A DNA stretch of 64,000 nt from Reticulitermes speratus (GCA_021186555.1 JAJKFL010000039.1:19324733-19388732), one strand, 5' to 3'. Positions 36,801 to 46,800 are shown, numbered from the stretch's first letter. The notes: a model not told the origin generated them from the sequence alone. Translations and numbers: made by a program.

Positions 36801-39800
36801 CTGCAGAGTGAGTGGAAGTCATTCAGAAATCCATGGACTAAAGATGTGGAATACCTTGTGGCCAAAAATAGTGTTGTTTTGTAAGTAAAGAGTGTGATGC
36901 TTTGAATCATCTTTACTATTGATGGTTTCACCAAGTTGAATAATCTTGTCCTATCCTTCATTCTTCTTTATCCTCCAAAAAGCTTTCCTGTTGTATGCAA
37001 ATTGTTATTCCCCTTTCTCTCCATTTCCTTCCTGGTCTCTTCTGTGGTCATTCATGTGACATCCTCATTTAGCTACTTGCAAAGCAGAGCTGATTTAAGG
37101 TATCTTGGGAACCAATGCAGTATACTAGCCCTATCTACACATTGTCCTGAACTGACAGTGCAGTTACGGAAGTGGAAGAATTCACATACAAAATGCAGAG
37201 TGTGATCAAATAATTTGTGTGCGTGTGTGTGTGCTTGCTTGCACATGTGCTAATAGTATTTTGGTGTATGCTAACACACATCTTCCTGAAAACACGGGAA
37301 TAAATAATTGTCAATGGAATGGGCTTGTCATTGTGAGCCAGGATATCTCAGTCAGTAAAATGACAAGTTACAGGCTGGTTGGTTGGTATTTCTTTGTCAT
37401 CAGTAGCAAGATTTTCTTCGTTACCGCCATATCCAGACTGGTTCTTGGGCCATCCAATTATCTATTGATTTGAAATCAGCTATTATTTAACATGGGGGTG
37501 AAGTGGCCAGACCATGAAGCTAAATGTTCACCTCCAGCTTGATTCTAGAGCCCACCCAATCTCCTGTTCACTGGATGCCATAGGTTATTTCTCCATAAAA
37601 ATAGTATCTGAGCCTCATATTAAGTGGTTTCTTGTAAACTGTGTCTTCATGGCCTGGTGCTTAAGCATGGTACAATTTACCTTATCTGTCTGTTAGTCAG
37701 CTGAGCTTCTTTGCATGAGATGATAAATGAAATTACATGAAGTTCTTTTAGTGCTGCTTTGTCACTATTTACTTTCAGTATGCCTGAACAGTGTTCTTGA
37801 TTCCTGTTTCTATGACGTTTTCTTCAGGTCTGACATGCGTGTAGTTGAAAGCAGTACTGTGAGGTCAGAGGGAACTAGCCAGTTACAACAGAGTTTTGAC
37901 TTTTTCTCTCACTGTAAGTGATCTTTATATGCCATAGTTTCTGCTACTCATTTTGCAAACAGTGAGTCTTAATTAAATGCATGTTTGTCTATATTGTTAA
38001 TGTATTAATTTATTTAACAATCCTATGTCAGCTGTGTAGTTAATAGAGCATTAAACAGGAGGATAATTATGAAGCTTGTGGAAGGAAATGGTAGTGACCT
38101 ATTTAAAGGCTTATTGCATTTATGTGAATATAATATTGGAATTTGTTCCAGATTCATTATATTAAAAGGGGGGCCCCTTATAATCATGCACAAAGTGAAA
38201 CATGTTCTCTATAGGTACTTTTTTTTTGGAAAATGGAAAACTTTGAAGAGGGGTTACCTTACATGCAGATAAATATGGTAACATTACAGACTCAAGAGGC
38301 TGACGGAAATCACAGACACTTAAGGACAGTCATACTTCTGGTAAGCAGTTGAAACCAGAATTTCCTGGATATGATCCAGGAGTGCAAACAGCTGAACTGT
38401 GACGTTCGATTTTATTGTTGTTGAGAACACTACTGTCTGTAGTTGTGTGAACATCTGAGGAATATACAAGTTCGAGCTACTAGATGTTATATATCTGTGA
38501 CAGTTTAATATTTTCTCAATAGTAAAATGCTTGTAAAAAATTAATTATAAAGGGTCTTAGCTTGTTATTTAAAGTTTAATCTTATTTTATATATATAATA
38601 CAAATGTGCTATTCAATGGGAAATATATTATTGTGTGAAAGTAATGAAACATGACATTGTTTGGTAACATACTGTAATGCACTTCAGCTGCTGGAGGACG
38701 AGATATTCAAAAGCTGATCAGCACACATGTGGAGGCAAGTAAGATTGGGCGGCAAATAGCTGAGGAAGTGTTGGACTCACAGCAACATGGAGGGGATTCA
38801 TCATCTGACAGTAGTCCATCGCCAGATGCAGAAACGGCTCTGCCCCCACAAGTTGCATCACCCAAGGCAGAGGTACTTGCACAATAGGTCACAGGCATGC
38901 ACCCAGAATTTTTCACTGAGGATGGGGGGGGGGGGGGGGGGGGGGGGGGGGGAAGGGGGGGGGGGGAAGGGCTGACCCTGATGCTATATGTAACTTATGC
39001 TGAACTTTACAAAGTATGTTATAACAATCATGGCATAAATATAACTATAACATAACATTGTTGGCAACTGCATTTATATACACTTTAATATAACTACATG
39101 ATTCATGACTTACCTAATTTAAATCACAAGGTCTAATCTTCTTGGCTTTTTTAAGTTCATCTAAGACTCCCTAAGTTCTTTGTTTTATTTCTGAAACTTT
39201 CAATGTACTGTTGCTCAGTCTGATTCAGTGGCTGATTTTGACTGAAGAGTAAATCACTTAAAACCTTTGATATCACCATGTGTATGAAATCTATGTTTCT
39301 TTTTTAAATTTTGATTTGGCAGGGAGGGGCCTGCAGCCTGGCAGTGAATTGAAGTCTCAGTTTTCAGTATAAAATGCAGTTCTTTGTTTGCTCTGTAAAG
39401 TATGGAGTAATGCGAAAAGAACCAGAAAGATATAATCTGAGGCAAGGTTGTTAGACAAGATCTGGAAACATATGAATGAGAGTAAGATTCCCTTCGGAGT
39501 GTTAGAAATGAAGATTTGAAATAAATGTCTATGTGAGAAACCAAATGAGAACAAACGTCCTGAAGACAGCAGAAGACAACAAGAGCTTATAATCATATAA
39601 GCAAATATATTGAGGAAGTCATGTCATAAGATGACCACTTCCGGTAGAAACATTAGTGATGATAATACTTTGTTTACACTACCATCATCCACTTCACCAA
39701 TGTGAGTCTTTCTCACAACAACCCTTGAGCTGTTCTTTATCCTCTCATAAGCACTCCTTTTGTAGCTCTGTCCACTCTTTGCCTGCTCAGTCTTAAAGTG

Positions 39801-42800
39801 TCTTGCCTCATGTGGTCTCTCCACCTGGTTCATAAAGTCTTCACTTTTGATGCTGTCAAAGGAGTCTTGTAAACCATATCTAACATGCTCATACCACTGT
39901 GTGTTTAATTTTCATGTTTTAGGTCTTGTCTCAGTAACTACACTCAGTTAATCGAAGAGCATTATATGTATGAAAACTGTCAATATAACAAATAAAATCT
40001 AGGCATTTAATACTAAATTTCTCTTGTAACCTAACAAATGCAACTGACTGTCTTGATTGGCTCAGAATTAATGAAAAACCCAGATTTCTTACATCTGAGC
40101 ATGTAGCAGAATTTACATACCCTATTCAACAGACCTGTTGGTCTGCAAAGCTGGAGCCAGCCACCTGTATGTGCTGAAGGGGGGTGGGGTGGGGCATAGC
40201 ACATGTGTCATGGAATATTTAAGAAGACAAGATAAACACAGATCAGAGGAATGTCAGATATGACATCATTATATCCTAGAGCCATGGGTTGGCTGACAGA
40301 GGTAGTGAATCTGTCGTTAGTCATGACAGTGTAAATAGTAAGAATGCTTTTATAGTTGTTTTGGGCACATTTCTTAGAAGGGACAGTATGTATTTTAGTA
40401 GAAATTTTGAACAATGGGGATGGTGTAAGTTCTTTAAAATGTAAGCAATACAGAGTATTTTCTGCAAATTTCTGTAACTTACTATAAATCCTTCATGTGA
40501 TGATTTCTTTAAGACTTACAAGTTTGTGAAACAGTTTTTTTTTTTTCATAAAAGGTGGCTGGAGGCAACAAATCAGGTACACAGACAAGTAGCCTGTGTT
40601 CAGAGTGTTATTAAAAGACAGCCTATTAAAATGTTCTAGTCTTTGGTCACAAGCAACTTAAGTGAACAACCATCACAACAGAGGACTACCTCAGCACTTC
40701 AGCAGACAAATCACAGCAGCAGCAGCAGCAACAGCAGTAGTAGCAGCAACAGCAACAACTACACATCTGGGTTGTTCAATAATATCCACGACAATGTACA
40801 GCTCCCAGCCACAAGTGAGCCAGGTGAGGTGCTGCTTGCAGAACTCTGCTCTGACACAGGTTTCCAAAGTTCTACAGGCAAGATTCTGCATAAACTAATA
40901 ATAAATGTAACTGCCTAGTAGTAGAACCTAACTGTTCAACGTTGCTAACATCAAAGCCCATTTGACACAGTACATGCCAATACTATCAGTCTCTAATTCT
41001 GACATTTTACTTTGCTGAGGTTCACCTTAATGTTATCCCCTTCCTCTTTCTGTGTCCTCAAAGCTGTTTTTTTCCAACAGCTTTTTCACCAGAATACTGT
41101 ATTCCTTCTTATTCTGTTCCCATCCCATTGCAGTCTCTTATTGCTTGACTCAAATATAACAGTAACTAGGTGACCTGTACAGATAACAAAAATTCTTCAA
41201 TATGTCATATCCTAAACTGCCAACTTATTTCATTCATTTTTGGTACAGATATTTTTGTCAGCACTTCATTTCAAGTCTTTGTGAAGTATTTCATTATTGG
41301 AACCTTCCCTCTGTAAATTTTCCAAAATTTATTTAGTTTGTTGTTTACAGTACGCCATATTCATCAAATTGTGTGACGAGGTCTTCTTATCAGTGTCACC
41401 TTATAAAAGTACCATGATAAGACCAGTGGTTTTGTGCATCCTTTACAAAGTGTATAGTGGAATAATACAGAAGTTTTGTTTATCTGACAGTCCAGTTGCA
41501 CATTTTATCTCCGACACTATTGAACAGAGTCTTGATGAGATTTGATTTTGGGGACCTACAATACAGGTTATCAGAAATATTTTAAGTGCATTTGCAAAGT
41601 TGCAAAAAGCAACTGTTAGCTTCGTCATGCCTGCCCGTTCGTCTGTCCGTCCGCATTCCACAACTTGGCTCCTGTTGGACGGACTTTCGTACAGTTTTAT
41701 GCTGGACGGTTTTATTAAACTGTTGAGAAAATTCCAGCTTGGTTAAAGTCGGGCAAGAACAACAGGAACTTTGCATGTAGAACTATGTACATTATGACTA
41801 CTTTGGTTATTAATGTTACCATGGTTGCCTTTGTTACCAAGGTTACCAATGTTCATAATTTGCTATGGTTACCTTGGTACCATTGTTGCTAACGTTACCA
41901 TTGATTTGGGTTACCATGGATACCTTGGATGCTAAAGTCCAAATGTTCCTATATATATATACATATATGGTGCTCTGAGAAAACTGACACTATCCTTCCT
42001 ACTTTCCTCACAGTCTGGTGAATCAGTCTCCCTTCACTCGCCTCTCTGACTTGTGTACTACCTTCCTTTCCAATCCATTCCCTATGCTTTTCTTTCATAA
42101 CAATATGGAGCTGTCTGTACCGAACAGTCATTATTATTATTATTATTATTATTATTGTTATTATTTTGACGACGGCGATGATGATGATGATGATGACGAC
42201 GATGACACCTCTGCTTATGTTCCTATGATCAAAGATCCTGTTTCACTCACGGCACCTCCTGGTCTTTCCGTCTTAACTGATGATGATTCAATGCTTATTT
42301 ATTGTCTAATTCCTGAACATTACTTCTAATGCTGTTAGGGGTAATATTTTCGGAGCTGGGACTGTGCAGGCAGTATAGCTATGGGCTACACAGTGGACAA
42401 CCAAGGGGTCATGACAAGAGACGTTTTTTCTTTTCCAAAATGTCCGGACTGACTCTTGGCACTCACACCCGCCCTCCTGCTCAGTGGGGACTAGGATTCC
42501 ATTCCATGGCGTGCTCAGTTGACCACTCACCTCTAACTAGTGCCAAGATTAAAATGCTTGGGGGCATACCTCCACTTCCTCATCTGTCTTCATGTCATGC
42601 ACAGGGATAACTTCACATTTTTACTGTGTGACAATGTTTCAGTATTCATGGCTTATAATAAATGTCATTTCATAGGTGTGGAACCAGATGATGAGATGAT
42701 GGAAATGATAGGTGGTGCTGCTTTACCAGAGTCACCAGACCCTGGTGTTTCCAGTGATGGAAATGATGAGGCTGCAATGGCTGTGATTATGAGCCTTTTG

Positions 42801-42863
42801 GAAGCAGATGCTGGTCTTGGTGGGCCAGTGGATTTTTCTGGTCTGCCCTGGCCTTTACCCTGA
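21698..42863 (+). CDS. cyc: cycle (BMAL1/ARNTL orthologue), bHLH-PAS clock transcription factor, 13 exons
   Basis: Nuclear bHLH-PAS activator that pairs with CLOCK on E-boxes to drive period and timeless. Coding exons: 21698-21843, 26772-26840, 27907-28144, 30310-30402, 31809-31926, 32931-33095, 33644-33910, 35941-36079, 36762-36880, 37828-37913, 38688-38872, 40640-40823, 42676-42863. All junctions are GT-AG and every reading phase joins. The product is about 665 residues: basic N-terminal RKRK patch (about 42-45), bHLH (about 73-125, [10 protein letters not shown]), PAS-A (about 146-295), PAS-B (about 340-450, [15 protein letters not shown]), a Ser/Asn-rich linker, and a C-terminal tail [16 protein letters not shown] that is almost identical to vertebrate BMAL1. 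Drosophila CYC lacks this tail; most other insects keep it. Exon 7 shows an apparent one-base frame break (see findings). Identity is very secure. The start codon and any 5' untranslated exons are not. Confidence 0.95.
22870..23225 (+). repeat. GTCTGTCCGTC/GGTTACC repeat, copy 1 (cyc intron 1)
   Basis: Words in order: AAAAGTGACTGCTGGCTTTG, CGTACGTCTGTCCGTATGGA, ACGAATTTTCATGAATATTT, AAATCGGACCAAAATAACAG, TATGACTACTCG, then an irregular run of GGTTACC(T/A)TGGTTACC units. The same order occurs at 41575-41945. Unclassified. Confidence 0.7.
23230..23900. other. cyc intron 1, no recognisable feature
   Basis: No repeat head or exon recognised. CpG content is ordinary. Confidence 0.4.
23905..24125. 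repeat. foldback repeat, AGTCTTCTGGG family (cyc intron 1)
   Basis: Inverted arms: CAAGTCTTCTGAGGTAGGAC-GCGGTGTCG on the left, and on the right ACACGGCATCATAGCCCAGA-AGACTTTAATTC. The arms continue outward on both sides (CACAGCGGTGTTGACGAAG against the reverse of CCATCACCACTGCCGTG). The centre carries CCGAAACGTCGGTAAC. Confidence 0.75.
24492..24546 (+). repeat. (GT)n/(GC)n/(AC)n compound microsatellite
   Basis: GT run, GCGC section, then GTACGTACACACAC. Alternating purine-pyrimidine throughout, so prone to Z-DNA. Confidence 0.95.
24600..25195. other. cyc intron 1, no recognisable feature
   Basis: Overlapping short frames on both strands near 24897-25210, none with a motif. Confidence 0.4.
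25210..25379 (-). repeat. 5'-truncated SINE family B
   Basis: Minus-strand body CTACCCAGCCTCTTGTACAA, CCCGGGGGTAAAGCGGCCGG and a 3' end GTGAACTTTACCTT. It is flanked by GGTCTCTA at 25202-25209 and 25380-25387, a short but plausible 8-bp target duplication. Confidence 0.75.
26128..26144 (+). repeat. C17 homopolymer
   Basis: Run of 17 C in cyc intron 1. Length calls here are unreliable in any sequencing method. Confidence 0.95.
26704..26736 (+). repeat. C16 homopolymer followed by (CA)8
   Basis: Lies 36 bases before cyc exon 2, within the polypyrimidine region of its acceptor. Confidence 0.95.
26772..26840 (+). CDS. cyc: cyc coding exon 2 (acidic linker before the bHLH)
   Basis: 69 bases between TATTGCAG and GTAAGT. 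It encodes an acidic stretch ([14 protein letters not shown]) typical of the region before the BMAL/CYC basic helix. It starts in phase 2 and ends in phase 2, matching both neighbours. A C16 run and a CA repeat lie just upstream. Confidence 0.85.
27155..27270 (+). repeat. SINE family B 3' fragment (cyc intron 2)
   Basis: TCTGACCACCCACTTCCATC-TAGCGCTGA, AGGAGCTAGACCTCCATTCC and a ...AACTTTATCTTTGCC end match the family B 3' half. Confidence 0.55.
27373..27554. mobile_element. MITE with TA duplication, pogo/Tigger-like ends (cyc intron 2)
   Basis: Terminal inverted repeats: left GAGTCGGTTCTGCTATTATG, right read inward CAGTCAGTTCTGTTATAACG, with TA at 27371-27372 and 27555-27556. The interior repeats TATAACGCG words. 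No coding capacity at 182 bases. CpG is still present, so it is not old, or it sits in an unmethylated segment. Confidence 0.8.
27907..28144 (+). CDS. cyc: cyc coding exon 3 (bHLH domain)
   Basis: Begins after TTTATGTAG, which gives the phase needed for [16 protein letters not shown]. It holds the whole basic region and helix-loop-helix, including [18 protein letters not shown], then the conserved ELKTLILQ, and ends CAG|GTACAG in phase 0. Confidence 0.97.
28890..29115 (+). repeat. tRNA-headed SINE, family D (cyc intron 3)
   Basis: Head GTGACTAGGCTGCAGGGTGG with B-box-like GGGTTTAATTCC, then TTCTTTTCTGCAAAATGTCC and CTTGTGCCAAGGTTACAAAT at the 3' end. A second copy lies at 42370-42575. Confidence 0.6.
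29655..29730 (-). repeat. SINE family B fragment (cyc intron 3)
   Basis: Reverse complement of the family B central block: GATCTGGGGCCCACCCAGCA and CCCAGTGGGTAACAGGGCTC. Confidence 0.55.
30310..30402 (+). CDS. cyc: cyc coding exon 4 (start of PAS-A)
   Basis: 31 in-frame codons, [17 protein letters not shown] onward to NYTQ, the first strand-turn-helix of PAS-A. Acceptor TCCTAG, donor CAG|GTAAAT, phase 0 on the left. Confidence 0.97.
30414..30787. mobile_element. candidate MITE (cyc intron 4)
   Basis: Inverted ends share the 14-base word GGTCAGAAAATAAG (left from about 30422, right reverse complemented at about 30765-30778). It starts 11 bases after the exon 4 donor. A TA lies on the left only, so the exact ends are unsure. 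Confidence 0.45.
31809..31926 (+). CDS. cyc: cyc coding exon 5 (PAS-A)
   Basis: Encodes [20 protein letters not shown] and [10 protein letters not shown], the classic CYC/BMAL PAS-A segment. Acceptor TTACAG, donor A|GTAAGT in phase 1. Confidence 0.97.
32090..32250 (+). repeat. SINE family B fragment (cyc intron 5)
   Basis: AAGCAGCCTCCTATAAAACG-GGTA, GGTAAAGTGGCCATTGC and CATCTAGTGCCCAGGTCTAA, then AGGTTCACCCCACCATTCC, in family B order. Confidence 0.55.
32931..33095 (+). CDS. cyc: cyc coding exon 6 (PAS-A loop)
   Basis: Encodes [17 protein letters not shown], a diagnostic BMAL/CYC segment, followed by a variable loop. Acceptor TTTTGCAG, donor TCAG|GTAGGC in phase 1. Confidence 0.96.
33525..33602 (+). 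repeat. (ATC)n/(AAC)n microsatellite upstream of cyc exon 7
   Basis: CATCATCATC run followed by imperfect AACAACGACAAC. It ends about 40 bases before the exon 7 acceptor. The open frame that joins it to the exon is read-through of the intron. Confidence 0.95.
33644..33910 (+). CDS. cyc: cyc coding exon 7 (end of PAS-A to start of PAS-B), contains an apparent frame break
   Basis: Starts in phase with exon 6 as [16 protein letters not shown] and reads [15 protein letters not shown]. The family-conserved continuation [16 protein letters not shown] lies in the next frame up to the AG|GTCAGT donor, whose phase 2 fits exon 8. One missing base between about 33790 and 33842 explains this. Two CCCC runs, at 33784-33787 and 33799-33802, are the obvious places. 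Everything else in the gene is intact, so an assembly error or a recent polymorphism is more likely than decay. Confidence 0.93.
34351..34384 (+). other. CTGATGA...GAAACG hairpin motif (cyc intron 7)
   Basis: CTGATGA, short GAG/CTC stem, then GAAACG. One of six similar hairpins in the window with different but pairing stems. It sits in a stretch with no other recognisable repeat ends. Confidence 0.4.
35689..35717 (+). other. CTGAAGA...CGAAAC hairpin motif (cyc intron 7)
   Basis: CTGAAGA-T, stem GGCGG/CCACC with one mismatch, then GAAAC, followed by ATGTAGGAGG as in the copy at 36250. Confidence 0.45.
35941..36079 (+). CDS. cyc: cyc coding exon 8 (PAS-B)
   Basis: Encodes [20 protein letters not shown] and the [12 protein letters not shown] helix of PAS-B. 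Acceptor TTTACAG, donor CAG|GTCAGC, phase 2 in and phase 0 out. Confidence 0.97.
36250..36290 (+). other. CTGAGGA...GCAAC hairpin motif (cyc intron 8)
   Basis: CTGAGGA-T-GGC...GCC followed by GCAACATGTAGGAGG, the same downstream word as at 35718. It is a worn copy, since GAAAC has become GCAAC. Confidence 0.4.
36762..36880 (+). CDS. cyc: cyc coding exon 9 (PAS-B C-terminal strands)
   Basis: Encodes [17 protein letters not shown], then [17 protein letters not shown], the last PAS-B beta strands. Acceptor CTGCAG, donor TT|GTAAGT in phase 2. Confidence 0.97.
37828..37913 (+). CDS. cyc: cyc coding exon 10 (post-PAS linker)
   Basis: 86 bases after CTTCAG. It encodes [12 protein letters not shown] and a Ser/Gln-rich stretch and ends ACT|GTAAGT in phase 1. 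Sequence is poorly conserved here in the family; the call rests on phase and position. Confidence 0.9.
38688..38872 (+). CDS. cyc: cyc coding exon 11
   Basis: Encodes [17 protein letters not shown], which matches the conserved IGRMIAEE segment of BMAL, followed by a Ser/Pro-rich region. Acceptor CTTCAG, donor GAG|GTACTT in phase 0. Confidence 0.95.
38924..38970 (+). repeat. poly(G) tract
   Basis: About 47 bases, almost all G, starting 51 bases after the exon 11 donor. It may form G-quadruplex structures, and its true length is uncertain. Confidence 0.95.
40640..40823 (+). CDS. cyc: cyc coding exon 12 (Ser/Asn-rich linker)
   Basis: 61 codons that are open in phase with both neighbours and include a run of about 20 Ser and Asn residues encoded by AGC/AGT/AAC triplets (about 40715-40762). 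Acceptor TTCTAG, donor CCAG|GTGAGG in phase 1. Length variation of this tract between individuals would be expected. A second open frame across the same bases is a shadow. Confidence 0.85.
41575..41945 (+). repeat. GTCTGTCCGTC/GGTTACC repeat, copy 2 (cyc intron 12)
   Basis: CTTCGTCATGCCTGCC, TCGTCTGTCCGTCCGC, CAACTTGGCTCCTGTTGGAC, TTTTATTAAACTGTTGAGAA, TATGACTACTTTGG, then GGTTACCTTGGTACC-type units. Same order as 22870-23225. Confidence 0.7.
42131..42207 (+). repeat. (ATT)n(GAT)n microsatellite
   Basis: ATT run followed by GAC/GAT triplets in cyc intron 12. The Tyr- and Asp-rich open frame over it is an artefact. Confidence 0.95.
42370..42575 (+). repeat. tRNA-headed SINE, family D (cyc intron 12)
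   Basis: GGGCTACACAGTGGACAACC head, TTTTCTTTTCCAAAATGTCC and CTAGTGCCAAGATTAAAATG match the copy at 28890-29115 in order. It ends about 100 bases before the last cyc exon. Confidence 0.6.
42676..42863 (+). CDS. cyc: cyc terminal exon (BMAL-type transactivation tail)
   Basis: Encodes [14 protein letters not shown] and then [16 protein letters not shown] to PWPLP, ending with TGA at 42861-42863. This is the activation tail that, in vertebrate BMAL1, binds CBP/p300 and CRY. Acceptor TTCATAG. Confidence 0.97.
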
Positions 42864-43033
42864 GAAGTAACCTTTTTTTTATAGAACAACTGTGCGTTTC
42901 TTCAGGATGTATATCATAAAAAATTGGGAAAGGGACACGAATGTGACTGGTTCACTAGCAAGGTTTTGAACTGTGTATCAAACTTACAATGAGTAAATAT
43001 AGATATAGTAGGAAATAATGAACATACGTATAT

Positions 43034-43039
43034 AATAAA
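43034..43039 (+). terminator. cyc: likely cyc poly(A) signal AATAAA
   Basis: First canonical AATAAA downstream of the cyc stop, 171 bases away. Another AATAAA lies at 43470-43475 near the flank of a SINE. No transcript evidence can be seen from the sequence alone. Confidence 0.45.
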
Positions 43040-43510
43040 GACTGTTCATCTTGACCTGTGATTATTAGACATAAATGAATACAAGTTTTTATGATAGTGA
43101 TGTGTTAATATTAGGAAAAGAAATAATTAGTACAAATTTATGAACCATGTAAATATGATGATGCCAGTTCCCCATACAAGTGTCTGCCATAGGACCACAT
43201 AGCATGATCTTGTCTGTGACTGTGATTTTAATTCATGAACTTAGAGCCAACTACAAATTGTAATATAAACTATATTCTGATTTTAATACTCAAAATGTTG
43301 TGTTGTTGCAACAAATCACACTGCCTTTCTGCAAGTTCTATGATGACAGTGATGCAGATGGTGACGCATGGCGTGATGTTGGGTGGGAACTTACACAGAA
43401 CGACTTTTGCCCAGGCTGTTGTGTTGTGCATGAGGGGAGATAACACAAGAAGGAGGGGTTTGGCTAGTAAATAAAGGTAAATGTGTCCCTGTGCCTAAGC
43501 ACTCTACCTT

Positions 43511-43814
43511 CTTTTTTTTATGGTGAAGGGCCCTGCAGCAGATGCTACGGACGCACCGCAGCCTTGAGGCTTATTGTGCAACTCTGTGATGAAGATGATT
43601 AGTTTTTTTCATTTTCCCGTGTAATGGAGCATCGGTGGAATGTAACTGACAGGGGAAAACCGAAGTACTCGGGGGGCGGGGGGGGGGGGGCGAGGGGACC
43701 TGTCCCAGTGCCATTTTGTCCATCACAAATCTCACATGGACTGACCAGGGATTGAACCTGGGCCTCCGCGGTGAGAGGCAGGTGACTAACCGCCTGAGCC
43801 ATGGCATGGCCAAA
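43511..43814 (-). repeat. full-length tRNA-derived SINE, family C, with 11-bp target duplication
   Basis: Minus-strand head GGCTCAGGCGGTTAGTCACC, B-box GGTTCAATCCC, body with CACTGGGACAGGTCCCC and a G/C run (43671-43690), and an A-rich tail. It is flanked by CACTCTACCTT at 43500-43510 and 43815-43825. It keeps CpG in a CpG-poor region, so it is relatively young. Confidence 0.88.
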
Positions 43815-43829
43815 CACTCTACCTTTATC

Positions 43830-46800
43830 ACATATGTGAAACTCCAGTGCATTATTTGTCTTGGCACTTAATGGGCATGAGTTGTCGGTTTCTTGCTTCA
43901 TCTGTCTTCCCCTCGGAGAAATAGTTCATGTACTTGCTAGATGGTTGGTACTAGGAGCATAGTTGTATCTGAAGCAAACACAAATAAGAATTAGAGTGAT
44001 ACATATATACTACTCGTCTTGTTTGCAACTCCTGCTTGACTAACTCGTATGCATCTCCAGGTATTACTCTCTGTTTGTAAACTTTACTAATTCCATTGTG
44101 TATGTACCTGACATGGCCACATGTACAAAATTTGGAAATTGCTGAATGTATATTGCAAAAGTGTGTAATACAAGGACATATAAGAAGGAAGTGAAGGGGA
44201 GAGAATGATATCTTTATGGAATCTGGCTTTTTGCAGGGTTACTACCTGCACACAGCTTTTTGAGCCAACAGCAAAAGCTAATGGGATAGTTCAAGTATAG
44301 TGTTGTCCTGATGCTATATAATTTCAGCATTTGACTGTGTCATTAAATAACACACCTAAAAAAATAGTGTCGTGTTTCAAATGTGTGTCATTGTTTCTCA
44401 TTCCACACATTCCATCAAGAGCAAAAATCATGCACAATTAGAGGTAGCATGGAGCTTATGGAGTCAAAGTGTTTGTTGCCTCATTATTTGTCCAACCAGT
44501 CTGCTGTGCCTACAGTCTTTCGCAAGTCTATTTGTGTTATGACTGTAGTCAGTTATGTATGAGATGTCTTGAGTTAGTATGCCCTGGTTTAAAAAGAGGT
44601 GGATAAAATACTTTTTCACTCTTTGGTTTCTGAATGACATATTTTCAACTGCATAGGTTAGATTTTCAATCACGAATTGGAAAGGATGTGGAAGTGTTTT
44701 AAGATAATGTTCCAGAATTTGCCTAGAAGGACTGAGAGAAACTGTGACAAACCTCAGCCAAGATAGGCAGTCATTGGTCTGAGATTTTAACCTGGGACCT
44801 GTATGTATGAAGCATGAGTGTTAGAAACATCAATGTAAAGTTTTGTAGTAAGTGAATAGACTTCTCTCAGGAAGTGATATTAGAATCTAGTGTTTCTAAA
44901 ATCAGAAATTTTAAAAGTGATTCTGGTGTGCTGAGTTTAAGTACTGTAGTATTGATTCACTACGTGACTGAGAGAATGTCAGTCTGCAAGTACCAAGTAA
45001 ATGTACCTCAGTGCAGTTTTCATGATCATAAATTGTGCTTGGCAAAGAGTTGTACTTGGGTCTGTGAAGTGTGAAGTCCCCACTGCGTACAGTAAGATTT
45101 TCATTTGTGCACTGTACGAACTGTTTGTGTGGGTAAATGAGGAAGCCTGGAAGAAAACACATACAAGTAAAAAAGTTTTAAAGAACAAAACATAGCAAAA
45201 CGAATTATTTTGTACATGTCTAGTAAGCTAGTAAGTGTTTTTACAAGTATAATTAACTCTGTGTGTGTGCACGCGCGCATGTGCGCATGTGTGTGTATGT
45301 GAGATTTTTTTGCAGTGTGTGTACATTCTGTTTATATCTGAAATATGATTGTTGGAGACTTACTTACAAGTGTCGGAGAAGATTCTGATGAAGTATGTTT
45401 CAATAGGTGAAAGGACAGTTTTATGGCACAACCAGTGATCTCGTTATCATTATGTATGAAAGACAGGTCCAAGTCAAGGTAATATATCTCTTAAACTTAT
45501 ATGTTCTTGATTTGTATTGTAAATGTATCAAAGTATTAAAATTTTATTTTAAATTTTAAATATATAAAAATGTATATTTCTATTCATATATGCTATATGT
45601 GGTATGCATCATCTTTTTACAGGTTTTCAGTTTGATTACATGCTTTTATATAGATCTGTGACAGATGACATATTGGTGATGAAGCACAAATACTGATTAT
45701 ATTTATTGGTGTGTAAGGGGTTTTATGATTTTTAAAGGTAATGTTCGGGCTATTTAGACACAAATCTTCTGTGTAGTAAGTAGATAATATTTCCTTAAAG
45801 CCTGGACCCTGAAATCAACCAGCATCTTACACTGACAAACATAGTGCATTAAATGTTCACACTTATAGTGGGCTTATGAGTATAGCTTGAGCCACACATA
45901 TCTGCCGCAGTGCAGAGACAGCAATCAGTCACTCCCCACTACTTGGCCTCTGTCAATCTTCCACCATCATAGATGCCACATCAGTCATTGGACTTCTATC
46001 CACCATATTGTTAACATTATTTGGGTAGTGTTTATGTCTGGAAAGTTTTTCACCTCGTGTCATGCCATTGTGGCAGCATAACATTGAAAGGCGGGTCTGT
46101 GCATGGCCCGACGACAATGTGCTGTTGTCAACTCGAAATAAACTTGGATGAAGTGTGTTCCACACATAATATGTTTCAATAACATTACCACTGTGCAAAC
46201 TTGAGGCAGACTGGGCTATGTGGCAAACATAACGCCCGAGTACCCTCATTTGCAATCAGCTAAGCCCCTGTAAAGTACTGACTGTTCTACAAGCATTGTG
46301 ATCCTAGCTTTCATGGACTTCTAGATGTAAGCAATGAGAAGTTTCTACAATTGCTAGTAGTGTTGTCACTATCCTGCCTGTTGCACTTTCTCTTGTGCAT
46401 GTTGGAGACTTATATGGTGACCCCTGTAATATGGGTCCATCATGTTAAGTTTGTAAACTTAAATTAACAGTTTTTTTAGGCATCTGTATTTAGGTATAAT
46501 GTTCTATATTTTCACAGTAGTGAAAGCTCATAAAGTAGGCTGGGTTAAGACGCCATACAGTCTGGTAGAGTGTTTTCAACTGTTCTGGATTGTCATGCCA
46601 CATACTGCCTCCAGCTTCAGAGCAGGATCCTTTAGAACTTTGGTACCCACATACTAGATTACATGGTGTCAATTTGGAGTAGAGGTTGGTGAGGAAGCTT
46701 ATTTACCATGTTACTGACTGTGATGCCAACATATACGAAACATGATTTCTGTCGATTTCCATGGGAAGACTGTTCAAACGCCTGGATTGGGGAAATGGGG

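Noticed and set aside
45953-46255. 100-codon minus-strand open frame between cyc and GlnRS
   Set aside because: No recognisable motif, no splice or promoter context, and not longer than chance frames in this window.
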